From Schoenoplectus triqueter (Eukaryota > Streptophyta > Magnoliopsida > Poales > Cyperaceae), in assembly GCA_964058805.1 (NCBI GenBank), contig CAXKVV010000282.1, forward strand, positions 310,001 through 374,000: a stretch of 64,000 bases of DNA, given 5' to 3'. The notes under the pieces were generated by a model. It had not been told where the DNA came from. It saw only the letters and a program-made list of their open reading frames with translations, and made no database searches. This document shows, piece by piece, positions 1 to 10,842 of this stretch. The first letter of the stretch is position 1; each line of letters begins with the position of its first letter. The position numbers were made by a program, and so were the translations under genes.

Positions 1-648
1 TCCGGTCCAAACCCGGACGGTCCACGGTCCCACACGGTCCACGGTCCACGGTCCCGCACGGTCCAAACGGTCCGGTCCAAGGCGGTCCAAATTCGAAAAA
101 ACCGAACCCGTCCCACCGTTGGCCCCCGGGGGCCGAACCCCCACGGGACGGTCCGGTCCGGTCCAATTATTTTTTTTTATAAATCGAAAAAATAATTTAT
201 CATATTTTTTAATAATATTTTTTAACTAATTCGAATTATTATTTTTAATTGTTTAAAAATCTAATAGTACTAAAAAATTAAAAAAATTGTAAAAAATAAA
301 ATTTCAGAAAATTATAAAAAAAAAATAAAAGTTAAAAAAGAAATTTATTAATTTTTAAATAATCATTTTCATCGAATTAATTATGTATTTTTGAATAATT
401 TAAAAATCAAATAATACAAAAAAATACTCACGGTCCGGTCCGGGACGGTCCGGTCCACGGTCCCACACGGTCCACGGTCCGGCATGGGACGGGTCGGCAC
501 GGTCCATTTTCGGATGAAGGGAGGACCGACCCACCGTTGGACCGGACCGTGGCCGGGCACGGTCCGGTCCACGATCCGGTCCGGTCCGGTCCACGGTCAC
601 GGTCCGGTCCGGGACGGGTCGGACCGTGCGGTCCATTTCAAATCTCTA
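1..648. mobile_element. Right end of a hAT-like element (GGTCC-repeat rich, left end outside window)
   Basis: Two blocks (about 1-166 and 430-640) are made of overlapping ACGGTCC / GGTCCGGTCC repeats separated by an AT-rich core. The block ends in ...AAATCTCTA at 648. On the other strand this reads TAGAGATTTGAAATGGACCG, which fits the YAGNG terminus typical of hAT elements. Sequence similar to the PMD remnant at 6.57 kb begins directly afterwards, which supports 648 as the boundary. The putative 8-bp target duplication would be CACAAACT (649-656), but the left end is off the window, so this cannot be confirmed. Open frames here only reflect the repeat; I see no real coding sequence. Confidence 0.55.
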
Positions 649-766
649 CACAAACTCATCGGAATACGATACTAGCTGCCTCAATTACTCATCAATGTTC
701 AACCCGTACCAGATTGTAGTCATATACCTCTCATGTAATACCACCTCATATAAACATAGTGTTAAC
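649..766 (-). pseudogene. Fragment of a plant-mobile-domain (PMD) gene, second copy
   Basis: This stretch is strongly similar, with small differences, to 6569-6683, the 3' coding end of the PMD remnant further right. Shared words include CCCGTACCAGATTGTAGTC and CTCATATAAACATAGTGTT. It is caught between the hAT-like end at 648 and the hAT element starting at 767. Similarity stops at the target duplication of that hAT and does not clearly resume beyond 5157. It is too short to encode anything. Confidence 0.55.
759..766. repeat. Left 8-bp target-site duplication of hAT element 767-5149
   Basis: GTGTTAAC lies directly before the element and GTGTTAAT (5150-5157) directly after it, 7 of 8 bases identical. 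Eight bases is the duplication length known for hAT transposases. Confidence 0.8.
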
Positions 767-3700
767 TAGAGTTTTAAAAAAAAAACCCGATCAGGTCAGA
801 CCCAACCCGTCCGACCCGTGGCCGCGACCTGCCCCGACCCGACCCGTGCTCAAACCCGACAGACCTGTGACCCGTTAGAACCGGTGGGTCTAGCACGGGC
901 GCGGGCAAAAAATTGAAAAAAACTCGTGCTAGACCCGATCCGTTTTAGACCCGTCCCGACCCGACCCGACCCGTCCAACCCGTCATAACTCGTGCCCGAC
1001 CTGTCCCAAACCCGCTGAAATTCAAAAAATTCAAAAAAATTCAAAAAAAATAAAAAAATCATAATTTTAATTTTTTTCCCCCTCTAAATACCACCTCATT
1101 TCATCTCATATCCTCACACAAATAACTTCACTCTATCTCTCTTCTCAATTCTCCAAACCAAACTCTCCCTCGTTAATTTGTTAATCGTTAGATATTAGCA
1201 ATTCTCTAATTATATTATTATAGTAATTTTGTTACATTATCAAAAAAAATATTTATATTAATGTTATTTAGTTATTATTATCAATTTAGCATTCGTTACA
1301 TTATCTGTCGTTAATTCATTTTAAAGTTTCGGGCTTTCGACAATCTTTCGATTCCGACAAAAAAAGGTTAGTTATTAGTATATATTATATTTTATAATTA
1401 TTATTTTATAATTAGTTTATATTTTTTTTGGTAATTAGTTTTTTAAATATATATTTACATTCTTTTTTTACCATTCATTTCTTTTAATTAGTTTTTATTA
1501 GATTCATTATTTTTTGTAATTAGATGTATTTTTAATTTATAATAATTAGTTCTTTTTTATAGAATATTCTTTAATAATTAATTTTTAAATAAATATTTAC
1601 TTTCTTTAATTTTTTTATCATTATTTTTTTAATTAATTCTTTATTTATATTCTTTATTTTTTGTTACATTATTTATTTCATTAGTTGTATTTTTAATTTA
1701 TAATAATTAATTATTTTTATATTTATAACGTTCATTATATATTTTTTAATATTTTTTAGCAATATAAAATGGCATCTCCCAATCCCTCTCATGCCGAAGA
1801 AATGACATATCGATTGAGCGTTGAAATTTTTGGTGAAGATATGTCACGTTCTAATCCTTTGAACTCATACTATCAACAAAATCCTAACCCTCCATATCCT
1901 TATTATCAATAAATTTCATCACAACCGCATGTTGATCCTAATTACAACCCGCAAATCACTTCCTTTAGTGGCGGACAAGGTTCGACCTCATTCCCGTCAA
2001 GTTCTCAATATCCGTCAAGTTTTAATCAATATCCGTCAAGTTCCCAATATAATACTGATACAACAACTAGTGGTGGACTTCCACCATTATATCCAACGAG
2101 TGCGGGATGTTCCACACCAACACCCGACTCAAACGTCCCGGAATCCCTGATCGAATTCGGAGCTGACAAGAGAAGAAAGAGAGCTCCCCCAACTTATGAT
2201 GCACCTTGGTGGCGTTATTACGAACAAACTTTACGTTCCGACGGTGTTCTAATCAATGCACGATGCAAGGTAAGTAATTGCAAAATTTCGTACAATTATG
2301 TAATAAAAAATGGTTTAAGTCAATTTAAAAAATATGCTGATAAACACATAGCAAAAAATGAAGAACCCCAAGAAAGACCCGATACCCGTATGGTACAAAT
2401 GTTTGAACTCGGATGGTACTAGAACTCTTGTCAAATATGATGAAAAAAGAATGTTAAATGAGTTTGCTCGATACATAGCGAAAAAAATAACTAATAAGTA
2501 TGGCATATTGTACCGATTTTGCCCGAAGTGTAATTAGAGGTTGTGGTCAACCATTATACAAAAGGTTCCATCATAACAAAATGATATATGAGTTAAAAAA
2601 TAATATGTTGAACGAAAAAGTGAATTATTGCCCATATTTACAGTTGCAATAAATAAAATATCAATTACATCTGATATATGGACTGCCGGTAAACATGGTC
2701 TTAGTTATAGTTGTGTTACCACCCATTATATTGATCATGATTGAATTTTGCAAAAAAAAAAAGTATCAAATTTTCGAACCATGAATTATCCACACACCGC
2801 ACAAATTATTTATCAATCTATTATAAATGTATTGCATGAGTATAATTTGAAAAGTGATTTAGAGAACAAAATAGTTTTAATTTCTTTTGATAATGTAAGT
2901 AACAATATTAAATCTATTGATTATTTTATACGTGCACTTAACCCAATTATGAATGGTAGAATGTTTCATCAAAAATGTGCATGTCATATTCTTAATTTAA
3001 CTATTAAGGCGGATTTGAAGATAATTTTCGTCAATAATTTAATTTGCAAATTTAAAGATGGTCTTCATCATATTTATTCTAACAATATAAGAAAATAAGA
3101 TTTTTATGTCTTGTGTGGATGATTAAATTTGAGCAAGTTAAGAATACCATGAGATATAGATACACGTTGAAATTCAACATATAGAATGCTACACCGAGTC
3201 CTTCTATACAAACATGCTATTAGTGAGATCCTACGTAACTCACCCGAGTGATTACCCTTATTACGCTCCACGGAAGAATGAGACCAACTCGAACAACTTC
3301 ACATATTTTTAGAAGTTTTCTTCAACGCAACCGTCCAACTATCATGCTCGTACATACCATCCGCGCATCAATTGCTTCAACATCTCTATTTGATATCCAA
3401 TGTTTATTTTTTTCGTCTTGTATTTATTTCGTTACAAATTTTAAATTATTTCATTACTAATTTATTTTATTTTTTTTAAGGTGTAACATGATTTTTAGAA
3501 TATAGATCTTCGTCGAATCGCGGAGGATGTGCACGGTGACTCGTCTCTATCACCGATTATAGAAACCATGAGAGAGAAAATTGCTAAAATATTAGGACGA
3601 AGTTTCTCTCATTACAATTATTGTCAATTGTCCTCATCCTTCATTCAAGAAGAAGTATATTATAAGATTATTTGAACGGTATAAGAAGAATCTAAATTTA

Positions 3701-5149
3701 CCACATATCGGGGAGAAACAACGTGTGACATCCGTATTGGAAGAAATGTTCAACCTATACAACATCCAACTTTGTGCAAACCAAACGAATCAACTATCTT
3801 TTTTGAATCCTCATAATATTAGGTACTAAAATCTAACATATTTATAATATTCGAACTCGTTATATTATTATAATATTGTGAGACTATTATTTTTTATTTT
3901 TTGAAATATGTCAGGAGCAATAGTCGGTCTGCATTATTGCGAGACTTGGAGGAAGATGACGACTCACAAATACAAACAAATATGAATGAATTAGTTAGCT
4001 ATTGTTTAAGAAGTATGAAACCCGACGGTATTGACATCATCGGTTATTGAAAGAGGAATGAAACTGCATATCCAACTCTCGCCATGATGGCACGTGATAT
4101 ATTTACCATGCCCGTGTCAACCGTCCCTTCTGAATCCTGTTTTAGTTCAGCAAACAGGATACTAACAGATAAACGCAGCAGATTGGGTGCAAAGACATTC
4201 AAACGACTCGTATGCTTGAAAGATTGGTTTGATGCAGAACAACGTAATCAACATGCACCCGTAGAACAATCATCCGGTAAATTTATGACAGAAGCGGAAG
4301 GAAACTCAGATGGTATGCCAGAAAATGATCTATGATATATGAACTTGAATTTTTAGATGGTATTTTTAAACACTTATATTCTTTATTTTTTCCCATTTTT
4401 ATTATTTTTCTAGCATTTACAATCCTTATTTGTTTTTTTTGTCAATAAACTTTACTAACAAAAAAAAAGTTAGAACTCCGCCTATGTATTACATAGCCGG
4501 TCCCAAGCCCGTAATAAAGGAGGAGGATAATTTTATTTTTAACCCATTTATTTTAATTTTTATGATATTTAAATTTTTTTCCTCACTTTTTTTAAAGTTC
4601 TATCATTTTATTCCAATTCTTTAAGATTTTATTTATTTTTTTACTTAAATTATTTTATTTCAATTTATTTTAAGTCATATCATTTAAGATTATATTTAAT
4701 TTTTAAATAAATATTTTCAGATTTTTACAATTTTTTTATTATTTTTGAACTTTGAACAAAAATGACAAAAAAATAAAATATTTTTTTTGGTCAAGAATAT
4801 AAGTTGTTATATATTTTAAATATTTTTAATAATAATTTTTTAATTTTTCGGAATTTTTGAGAATTTATTTGAGAATTTTTTAATTTTTCGGAATTTAAAA
4901 AAAAAAAATTAGACCCGCCGACCCAACCAGCCTCACCCTTGGACCTGATCCGTCCCAACCCGCCGACCCGACCAACCTCACCCTTGAACCCGATCCGTCC
5001 CAACCCGCCGACCCGACAGGTATAGGATCCCCAAAATGGACTCGTCCTAACCCATTCCGTGAAAATCCGTTGACCCATCCCGCCAAAACCCGCCGACCCG
5101 TCATAACCCGTCCTGATCCGATCCAACCCGTCCCGATTTTAATACACTG
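767..5149 (+). mobile_element. Full-length but decayed hAT (Ac-like) DNA transposon
   Basis: The element is 4,383 bp and bounded by imperfect terminal inverted repeats, TAGAGTTTTAAAA on the left and CAGTGTATTAAAA as read from the right (10 of 13 match), with an 8-bp target duplication outside. Just inside both ends are ACCCG/GACCCG-rich subterminal arrays (about 787-1020 and 4911-5134). Both arrays read C-rich on the plus strand rather than mirror-imaged. Between them lie a transposase gene remnant on the plus strand and long AT-rich introns or spacers. The transposase is interrupted by stops, so the copy should not be autonomous, although its ends look mobilisable. Confidence 0.85.
1769..4335 (+). 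pseudogene. hAT transposase pseudogene (BED zinc finger, core and C-terminal dimerisation domain)
   Basis: Reading starts at ATG 1769 (protein begins MASPNPSHAEE). An in-frame TAA at 1910-1912 breaks codon 48. Reading on in the same frame gives a Ser/Tyr/Gln-rich linker with PSSSQY-type repeats, a basic KRRKR stretch, then a BED-like zinc finger near 2200-2350 (CKVSNC ... KYADKH). The catalytic core follows in pieces: TSDIWTAG and YSCVTTHYID near 2665-2745, then 2748-3098 with SFDNVSNN and CHILNLTIKADL. Positions 4084-4335 encode the hATC dimerisation domain (PVSTVPSESCFSSANRILTDKRSRL). Further stops or frame changes occur near 2422, 2743 and between 3098 and 4084. Families of this type cut and paste the element through an RNase-H-like core. 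This copy is non-functional as written. Some gaps could be introns, but the stop at 1910 cannot easily be spliced out. Confidence 0.85.
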
Positions 5150-5157
5150 GTGTTAAT

Positions 5158-5800
5158 AGATATGTTGATGCTCGCGCATAATTAATGCTTTAATAGCTAC
5201 TACCTAATTCCAAACTCAGAGGAGATTGCGTCATAAATCTGAGTTTATAGAAGTCATACGAACGTACTTTTTTTATAATAAGAAGTACTATATGCTAATA
5301 AAAGCTCAAAACTAAGAAAATTAAATCAAAGCTCAAAACTAAAGGATATAGCTAGAATGGACCAGCGATAAAGTACCACCACGTTGCAAATTGTGAAATA
5401 TTTAGCAGCATCTTATTAATTTCATGCCTAATTAACTAGATGAATTAGTTAGGCTACATTTTGACTAGAAAGAAAATTCAGACGAGGGAACTAATAATGA
5501 AACTTCGAGTATAGAATTAGTCAATTAGTCAAGCGGTTCAATGTTTACATATTCAATGGGCAATAGTAGCGATTGCATGATGAGTCAGCAAAGAATCAAT
5601 ACTAATTCTTAAATGGAATTTAATTTATGTTGGACGGGAATTGACGCTCTACCTAACTTTAAATGTATTATGTACTAAAATTAGCCGGGAGTCAAGTGAT
5701 GGGCTAATGAAAATTAATTCATGATTGATTAAATTTACTGCTCAATAAATATGACATGCTTTGTGTCACCTTGATTTCAAAGGTATATACTATATACATA
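5158..5800. other. Intergenic AT-rich DNA, nothing recognised
   Basis: No open frame with family similarity and no clear repeat end is visible between the hAT target duplication and the palindrome beginning near 5805. Confidence 0.6.
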
Positions 5801-5804
5801 AGAT

Positions 5805-6226
5805 ATGCACCGATTTTTTAATTTAATAATTTGATAAATACTATTATTAATAATAATAACATTAAAATTAAATTTTAATACTAAGAATTACAGTGCGCCA
5901 TTATGAGTGGCGTCTAAACACGCACCGCTCCGAGTGACGTATTTTTTTTTTACTTTAAAAAATGTGCATTAGTGGGAGTGGCGCTCTCCCGCTGGTTGCT
6001 ACAGTACCCACAAACTCATTTGTCTTTTTATTCCTTCTCAGCCAAAACCAAAAAAAAAAAGATACCACTCCCAATAGTGTCTTCCTTAAATGCGTCAGTG
6101 AGAGTGATGTCTTTTTTATGCGCTATTCACAGTGGCGCGCTGTAATTTTTAGTATTAAAATTTATTTTTTCACGTTATTATTATTAATAGAATTTATCAG
6201 ATTATTAGATTAAAAATCAGTGCAAG
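5805..6226. repeat. Long imperfect palindrome (foldback MITE-like, about 420 bp)
   Basis: The two halves are inverted copies. The left arm starts near TGCACCGATTTTTTAATTTA. The right arm, read on the other strand, starts TGCACTGATTTTTAATCTAA. Pairing continues through runs such as AAATTTTAATACTA and ACAGTGCGCCA / ACAGCGCGCCA. Even the centre is symmetric, with GTGGGAGTGGC on the left matching an inverted GGGAGTGGTATC on the right. Possible 5-bp flanks are AGATA and AGACA, which is not a convincing duplication. It has no coding capacity. The family is unassigned. Confidence 0.7.
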
Positions 6227-6533
6227 ACACGCCCTAGGTTAGAATATTATTTTTATATTTAATTATTTTTTAGAGAAGGATGAGTATCTAATTTCTAAAT
6301 TTTATTATATGTCCATAAAAACTTTAATTTATGATTTTTTTTGTCTCAATTCATACTTGCCGAACCATATATGTCCGAGCGTTGTAAGTCAACCAATAGC
6401 AGTGACTGTATTCCTAATTAAACTAAATATCTACATATATATTTTTTTTAATTTCATATCATAAGTTATATAAATAATTTAAATAAGAAAAACTTTTTAT
6501 TTAAATATTAACCGCTCAGATATTCTGGTGTGA

Positions 6534-7262
6534 GTGTGGTGCGTATGCCAATACATCCATAGGCTCATCGAGATACAGTACTACCTGCTTCAATTTCTCA
6601 TCAATATTCATCCCGTACCAGATTGTAGTCATCCATCTTTTGTAATACTACCTCATATAAACATAGTGTTGGGTATAGTCGTACGATCGCTTCTCTGTGA
6701 TAGGCAGTTCGGGCTCGTCTTGTACCCATCAATAATACTGTGCCAAATCCACATTCTGTCATTCACCATCCCCCAATGTATGCTTGTTCTTGTGTTACGT
6801 TAGCACTTGCTGGTAATCGATCGGAACTGATGGAGGAATCTGCTGATATAGGTTGAACTACCACATTACTCTATCTGGATAGTGATTCTTAACCATTTAG
6901 AAGTGAATCATCCACACGCGACACATCCACCTGCGATGCATAAAAATTATTAAATTAAATTAATATATCAAATGAAGTAAATATATTTCAATTAATTTTA
7001 AAAACTTATAAATTATAGTATAAGTGGTACACCCATGGCAAATTATCGTGATAAACAACGTACGACATCCAATTGATGTTTGATCACGCAAATTCTCAAA
7101 ATGGTCCCAAAAGCGCTATCACCGTCATCTCGACAAGCGCTGTCAATAGTGATTTATCTAGCTGGCAATCTCCCATGATCATCATTTGGTACTGTTAGAG
7201 ACCGAGTTGGTGCAGATATGGATCTATCTGATCGTTGTATGGTATTTTCAGACGATGTGCAT
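6534..7262 (-). pseudogene. Plant-mobile-domain (PMD / aminotransferase-like) gene remnant
   Basis: Translating the minus strand in shifting frames gives pieces in the usual PMD order. First comes IDPYLHQLGL, then GDCQLDKSLLTALVE (7262 to about 7130), matching the family's DP.l..yl...GL...i.iD.aLitALVERW pattern. Later come PDRVMWYNLYQQIPPSVP and YYKRWMTTIWYGMNIDEKL (about 6890-6560), matching the C-terminal ..drV.rqfG..Q.iP and ..wi..v..y segments. Frames change and stops interrupt, and an AT-rich stretch near 6940-7030 with CAG at its end looks like an intron. PMD genes are often carried by Mutator-like elements. This one is dead as written. Confidence 0.6.
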
Positions 7263-7479
7263 TCAAATGGAGAGTGTTATGCGACTACACAAAATAATTT
7301 ATTTGATAGGATATACTAAAAGAAATTTAAAAATATATTATTTTTCACATTATAAAATTAAAAAAGACTTACATTGGTTCTGTCTCTCTGTGATTTATAT
7401 TCATTTTGTGATACGACAAACAATTGCGAATACTCTATTTATAACTATCATTATTTATAAAATTTACAAAAATTAAAAA

Positions 7480-8240
7480 TAATTATTCTTGAAATAATGA
7501 AATTTATCCAAATTTTAAATTATATTATTCTATTCTAAAATATCTAAAATTACGAACTACTATAATTGAACTAACTATAAATTAAAAATAATTACAACTA
7601 ATTATGACTACAAAATATACTATAATTAAACTAAGTATGACTAATTAAAACTAAACTATAATTAAATAAATTTAAACTAAAATTAACCTAATTAAAACTA
7701 AATTAACTACTATAATTATCCTAATTGAAACCAAACTATAATTAAACAAATCTAAACTATAATTTAATGATAATTAATCTAATTAAAATTAAACTATAAT
7801 TGAATTAATTATAACTATATAATTCAAAATTAATACTATAAATCAACCAAATTAAACTATATTAACTATATTTTATTTACCACTATAATTATACTAACTA
7901 AATCTAATAAAACTATCAAATTTCTTAAATTTAAATTAAAAATGGAAGAGAAATTTACCTTCAAAAATTTGACCAAATCAACGAATCGACGGATTTTTCC
8001 AACTCTCCCCTGAAAATTATAAAGTTTGGCGCAATTCCTTTAAAAATGAAGTTGAATTGAGGGAGAAAAATTGAATTTTTTTTTTCAATTAGAGTAAGAT
8101 GAAGGCCGATGGGAAGGAAATGGAAGAGAGAGGGAGGAGGGAAGGGTTTTTTTTTACGCGTGCAGTCTAGTCCAATTTGAAATTGAGTTTTATTTTTGGT
8201 CCAAACTTTTGAAATAGAGTTTGAAACTCGGTCCAAATAA
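7480..8240. other. AT-rich spacer with a CCGAGTTTCAAACTC-type motif near its end
   Basis: 7480-7950 is a very AT-rich stretch with AACTATAATT-like words recurring in diverged tandem fashion. Near 8215-8236 is GAGTTTGAAACTCGGTCC, the same word found inside both termini of the MULE at 28.3-30.9 kb. This suggests that the PMD remnant upstream once sat in a related element. The minus-strand open frame from 8236 to 7961 shows no recognisable domain. Confidence 0.4.
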
Positions 8241-8635
8241 ATTTATATAAAATTTCAGAATTTTCATACCAATTATCTATTTTATTTTAATTTATATATT
8301 AAAAAATCTGCTAGAAAAATTTTGGACCGGCTATAAGGTTGTACCGTGACATTGGAGCTATATTAGTAGCCTCCAAAATCTTGTACGACAAGGTCTCATT
8401 GTTAATTGTTCCAAGTTTTGGAACCATTTATCCTAGAAGAGAGGTATGTGCCACCAATATATCTCAACTACTGTTCTATTAAGTTGGACTTGAAGATGGA
8501 TGCAAGCTATGGTGCATCATTTGTAAGGCGGCGGCGGAGAAAATGAAACAATATTCTGGCTGTCATGTCATTATCGAGATCGATGCATCTTTTTTATCTC
8601 TCTTTTTTGCTCCTTTGAAATAGCATATAACTTTC

Positions 8636-8673
<38 letters not shown>

Positions 8674-9170
8674 GGTCCCCATTGATTGCCTTAAATTGAA
8701 TCCTAAGAGAGAAATTCACGGTGCTGCCACTGCAAGCTGCCATTGTATTTATGATAGATGGGACTCATAAAAAATCTTAAAAAACTCTTTACAAACTAAA
8801 TCGCATCCGTTTAAGTTTAATTTGGCCGTCCAGATTTAATAACAGAGAATGTCATAGAATAATTATGGCAACATATACGAATCCGAGAAATAACCATATC
8901 CATTATTGATTATTTAGTTAACTTCGTCTCATTAAGTTATGTATATTCTATTAGAGATTTTTAGAACTTTTGACTTAATTTGATCTCATATTTAAATATA
9001 AATTTAACAGAAAATTAGAAAAAAGAGCGAATCAGCGGACGAATTTGAATTTCTAGTTATTGCTGACTTGTTGTTTATTGGGATATATATATCACCATCA
9101 AATATGAATTTCTATGCATTTACCACTATATGGGTTTTGTCCGATGTTTGGTTTTCCATATATATATATA
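8241..9170. other. Intergenic DNA with a (TA)n tract, no gene seen
   Basis: A (TA)n microsatellite lies at about 8641-8670. Otherwise I see unassigned AT-rich sequence and no supported open frame. Confidence 0.5.
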
Positions 9171-9173
9171 TAT

Positions 9174-9523
9174 TAAAGATACCGTGATCTTAATTCAAAA
9201 AATACATCAAATCATTTTTAAATTTTAATTTATCATCCTCATTAAATTCTTTATATGAAAATATCGTGAGATGTAAAAATTTGAAGTATTTTGAGATTTT
9301 TAAGTCACCATTTTTAATTTTTTTAAATGATGTTCAAGTATTAAATATATTATTATTATTTTTAGAGTTAATTTTCAAAAATTAAAAACGATGACTTAAA
9401 AAACTCAAAACACTTCAAATTTTTACATCCCACGAGATTTTCATATAAAAAATTTAATGAGCATGCTAAATTAAAATTTGAACATGATTTAATATATTTT
9501 TTAAGTTAAACTCAGTATATTTA

Positions 9524-9525
<2 letters not shown>
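9174..9525. mobile_element. Foldback MITE, copy A of the ACCGTGA family
   Basis: The arms are inverted. The left begins TAAAGATACCGTGATCTTAA and the right, read on the other strand, begins TGAGTAAATATACTGAGTTT, each continuing into the same ATCAAATCAT and CATCC...GAGATTTTCATATAA sequence. (TA)n lies on both sides. Closely related copies occur at 10.4 and 11.4-12.2 kb. Confidence 0.7.
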
Positions 9526-9554
<29 letters not shown>

Positions 9555-9558
<4 letters not shown>

Positions 9559-9955
9559 TGAGGCTATGGTGCTTCGCGAAGCACAAAACCTCCCGTGCTT
9601 CGCGTACGTATCTCGAATTTGAAAATTCATACGCCCGATCCAAACCGTTGAACATGATCTTCATATTGAACTATCTTTGGAGATCAAAATTTATATTTTT
9701 TTGAATTTTTTTGCTATTTTTTAGATGGGTACAAAATCACTAGTTTTGGATGGTGCAGAAATCGTTAGATCAGCAAATTTTATACTCATTTAAAAAATAG
9801 CAAAAAAATTCAAAAAAATATAAAATTTGATCTCCAAAGATATTTCAATATGAAGATCATGTTCAACGGTTTGGATCGAGCGTATGAACTTTCAAATTCG
9901 AGATACGGACGCGAAGCACGGGAGGTTTTGTGCTTCGCGAAGCACCATAGCCTCA

Positions 9956-9959
<4 letters not shown>
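9555..9959. mobile_element. Foldback MITE B with GTGCTTCGCGAAGCAC palindromes, inserted in (TA)n
   Basis: This 405-bp element has almost perfectly inverted arms of about 170 bp, starting AGAGTGAGGCTATGGTGC on both strands, and a short non-paired centre (about 9725-9790). Each arm carries the 16-bp perfect palindrome GTGCTTCGCGAAGCAC (9569-9584 and 9930-9945). Long (TA)n tracts flank both sides. The high arm identity points to a fairly recent insertion or to strong arm homogenisation. It contains no transposase. Confidence 0.85.
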
Positions 9960-9999
<40 letters not shown>

Positions 10000-10378
10000 T
10001 GGCGGGCTACACTCGCGTTATATGATACATGAAAGTTGAAACACATTTATTGTCAACTTACTATGGCAGTCGATTATCATTGAGCCTACGAGTGATGAGA
10101 CTCATAAAATAAATTTTTAAAAATACTCTTCATGAACTAAATCTTGGCTGTTTATTTTAAAATGGACCATCCTAATTGTATGACAGCCGGCTTCCATAAT
10201 GTCAACTAGGGGCCTAGCGCAATAAATTCGGATCCATATAATTCATACTATGCTTTTCAAAATGTAGAGACGTCATCTATCGATAACAGTGAGTCTTGGA
10301 TCAGGGTAGAATACCAAATAGAGTTTTCGCATGTGGTACTATATATCCATTTATATCAATTGAGAAAGTTAAAGAATA

Positions 10379-10417
<39 letters not shown>

Positions 10418-10823
10418 GTAAAGTTACCGTGAACTTAAATCCATAGAGATCTTCTGTGAGTTTAACTTAAAAAGTACATCAAATCATTTCAAAATTTTAA
10501 TTTATCATATTCATTAAATTTTTTATATGAAAATCTTATGAGTTATAAAAATTTAGAGTGTTTTGAGTTTTTTAAGTCACCGTATTTAATTTTTAAAAAA
10601 TGATGTTCAAATATTAAATTTTTATTTTTGGAGTTGATTTTCAAAAATTAAAAACCATGATTTAAAAAACTCAAAACACTTCAAATTTTTGCATCCCAAT
10701 AGATTTTCATATAAATAATTTAATGAGTATGATAAATTAAAATTTTGAAATGATTTGATATATTTTTTTGAGTTAAACTCACGGAAGATCTCTGTGAGCT
10801 TAAGCTCACGGTATCTTTACTCT
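10418..10823. mobile_element. Foldback MITE, copy C of the ACCGTGA family
   Basis: The left end AGTAAAGTTACCGTGAACTT and the right end, read inversely, AGAGTAAAGATACCGTGAGC pair over most of the element's 406 bp. It is flanked by (TA)n. The interior matches copy A at 9174-9525. Confidence 0.75.
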
Positions 10824-10842
10824 ATATATATATATATAATAT

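Noticed and set aside
381..719. Several overlapping open frames on both strands (60-78 codons)
   Set aside because: They are by-products of the GGTCC repeat, which lacks stops in many frames; the predicted proteins are just repeated Asp-Arg-Thr-Val-type text.
850..1062. Minus-strand frame of 70 codons
   Set aside because: It lies in the ACCCG subterminal array of the hAT element and has only repeat-derived residues.
4791..5126. Minus-strand frames rich in Gly/Arg/Val
   Set aside because: Translation of the right subterminal array of the hAT element, not a gene.
9810..10046. Frames with (IY)n repeats on both strands
   Set aside because: They read MITE B and its (TA)n flank; no protein family.
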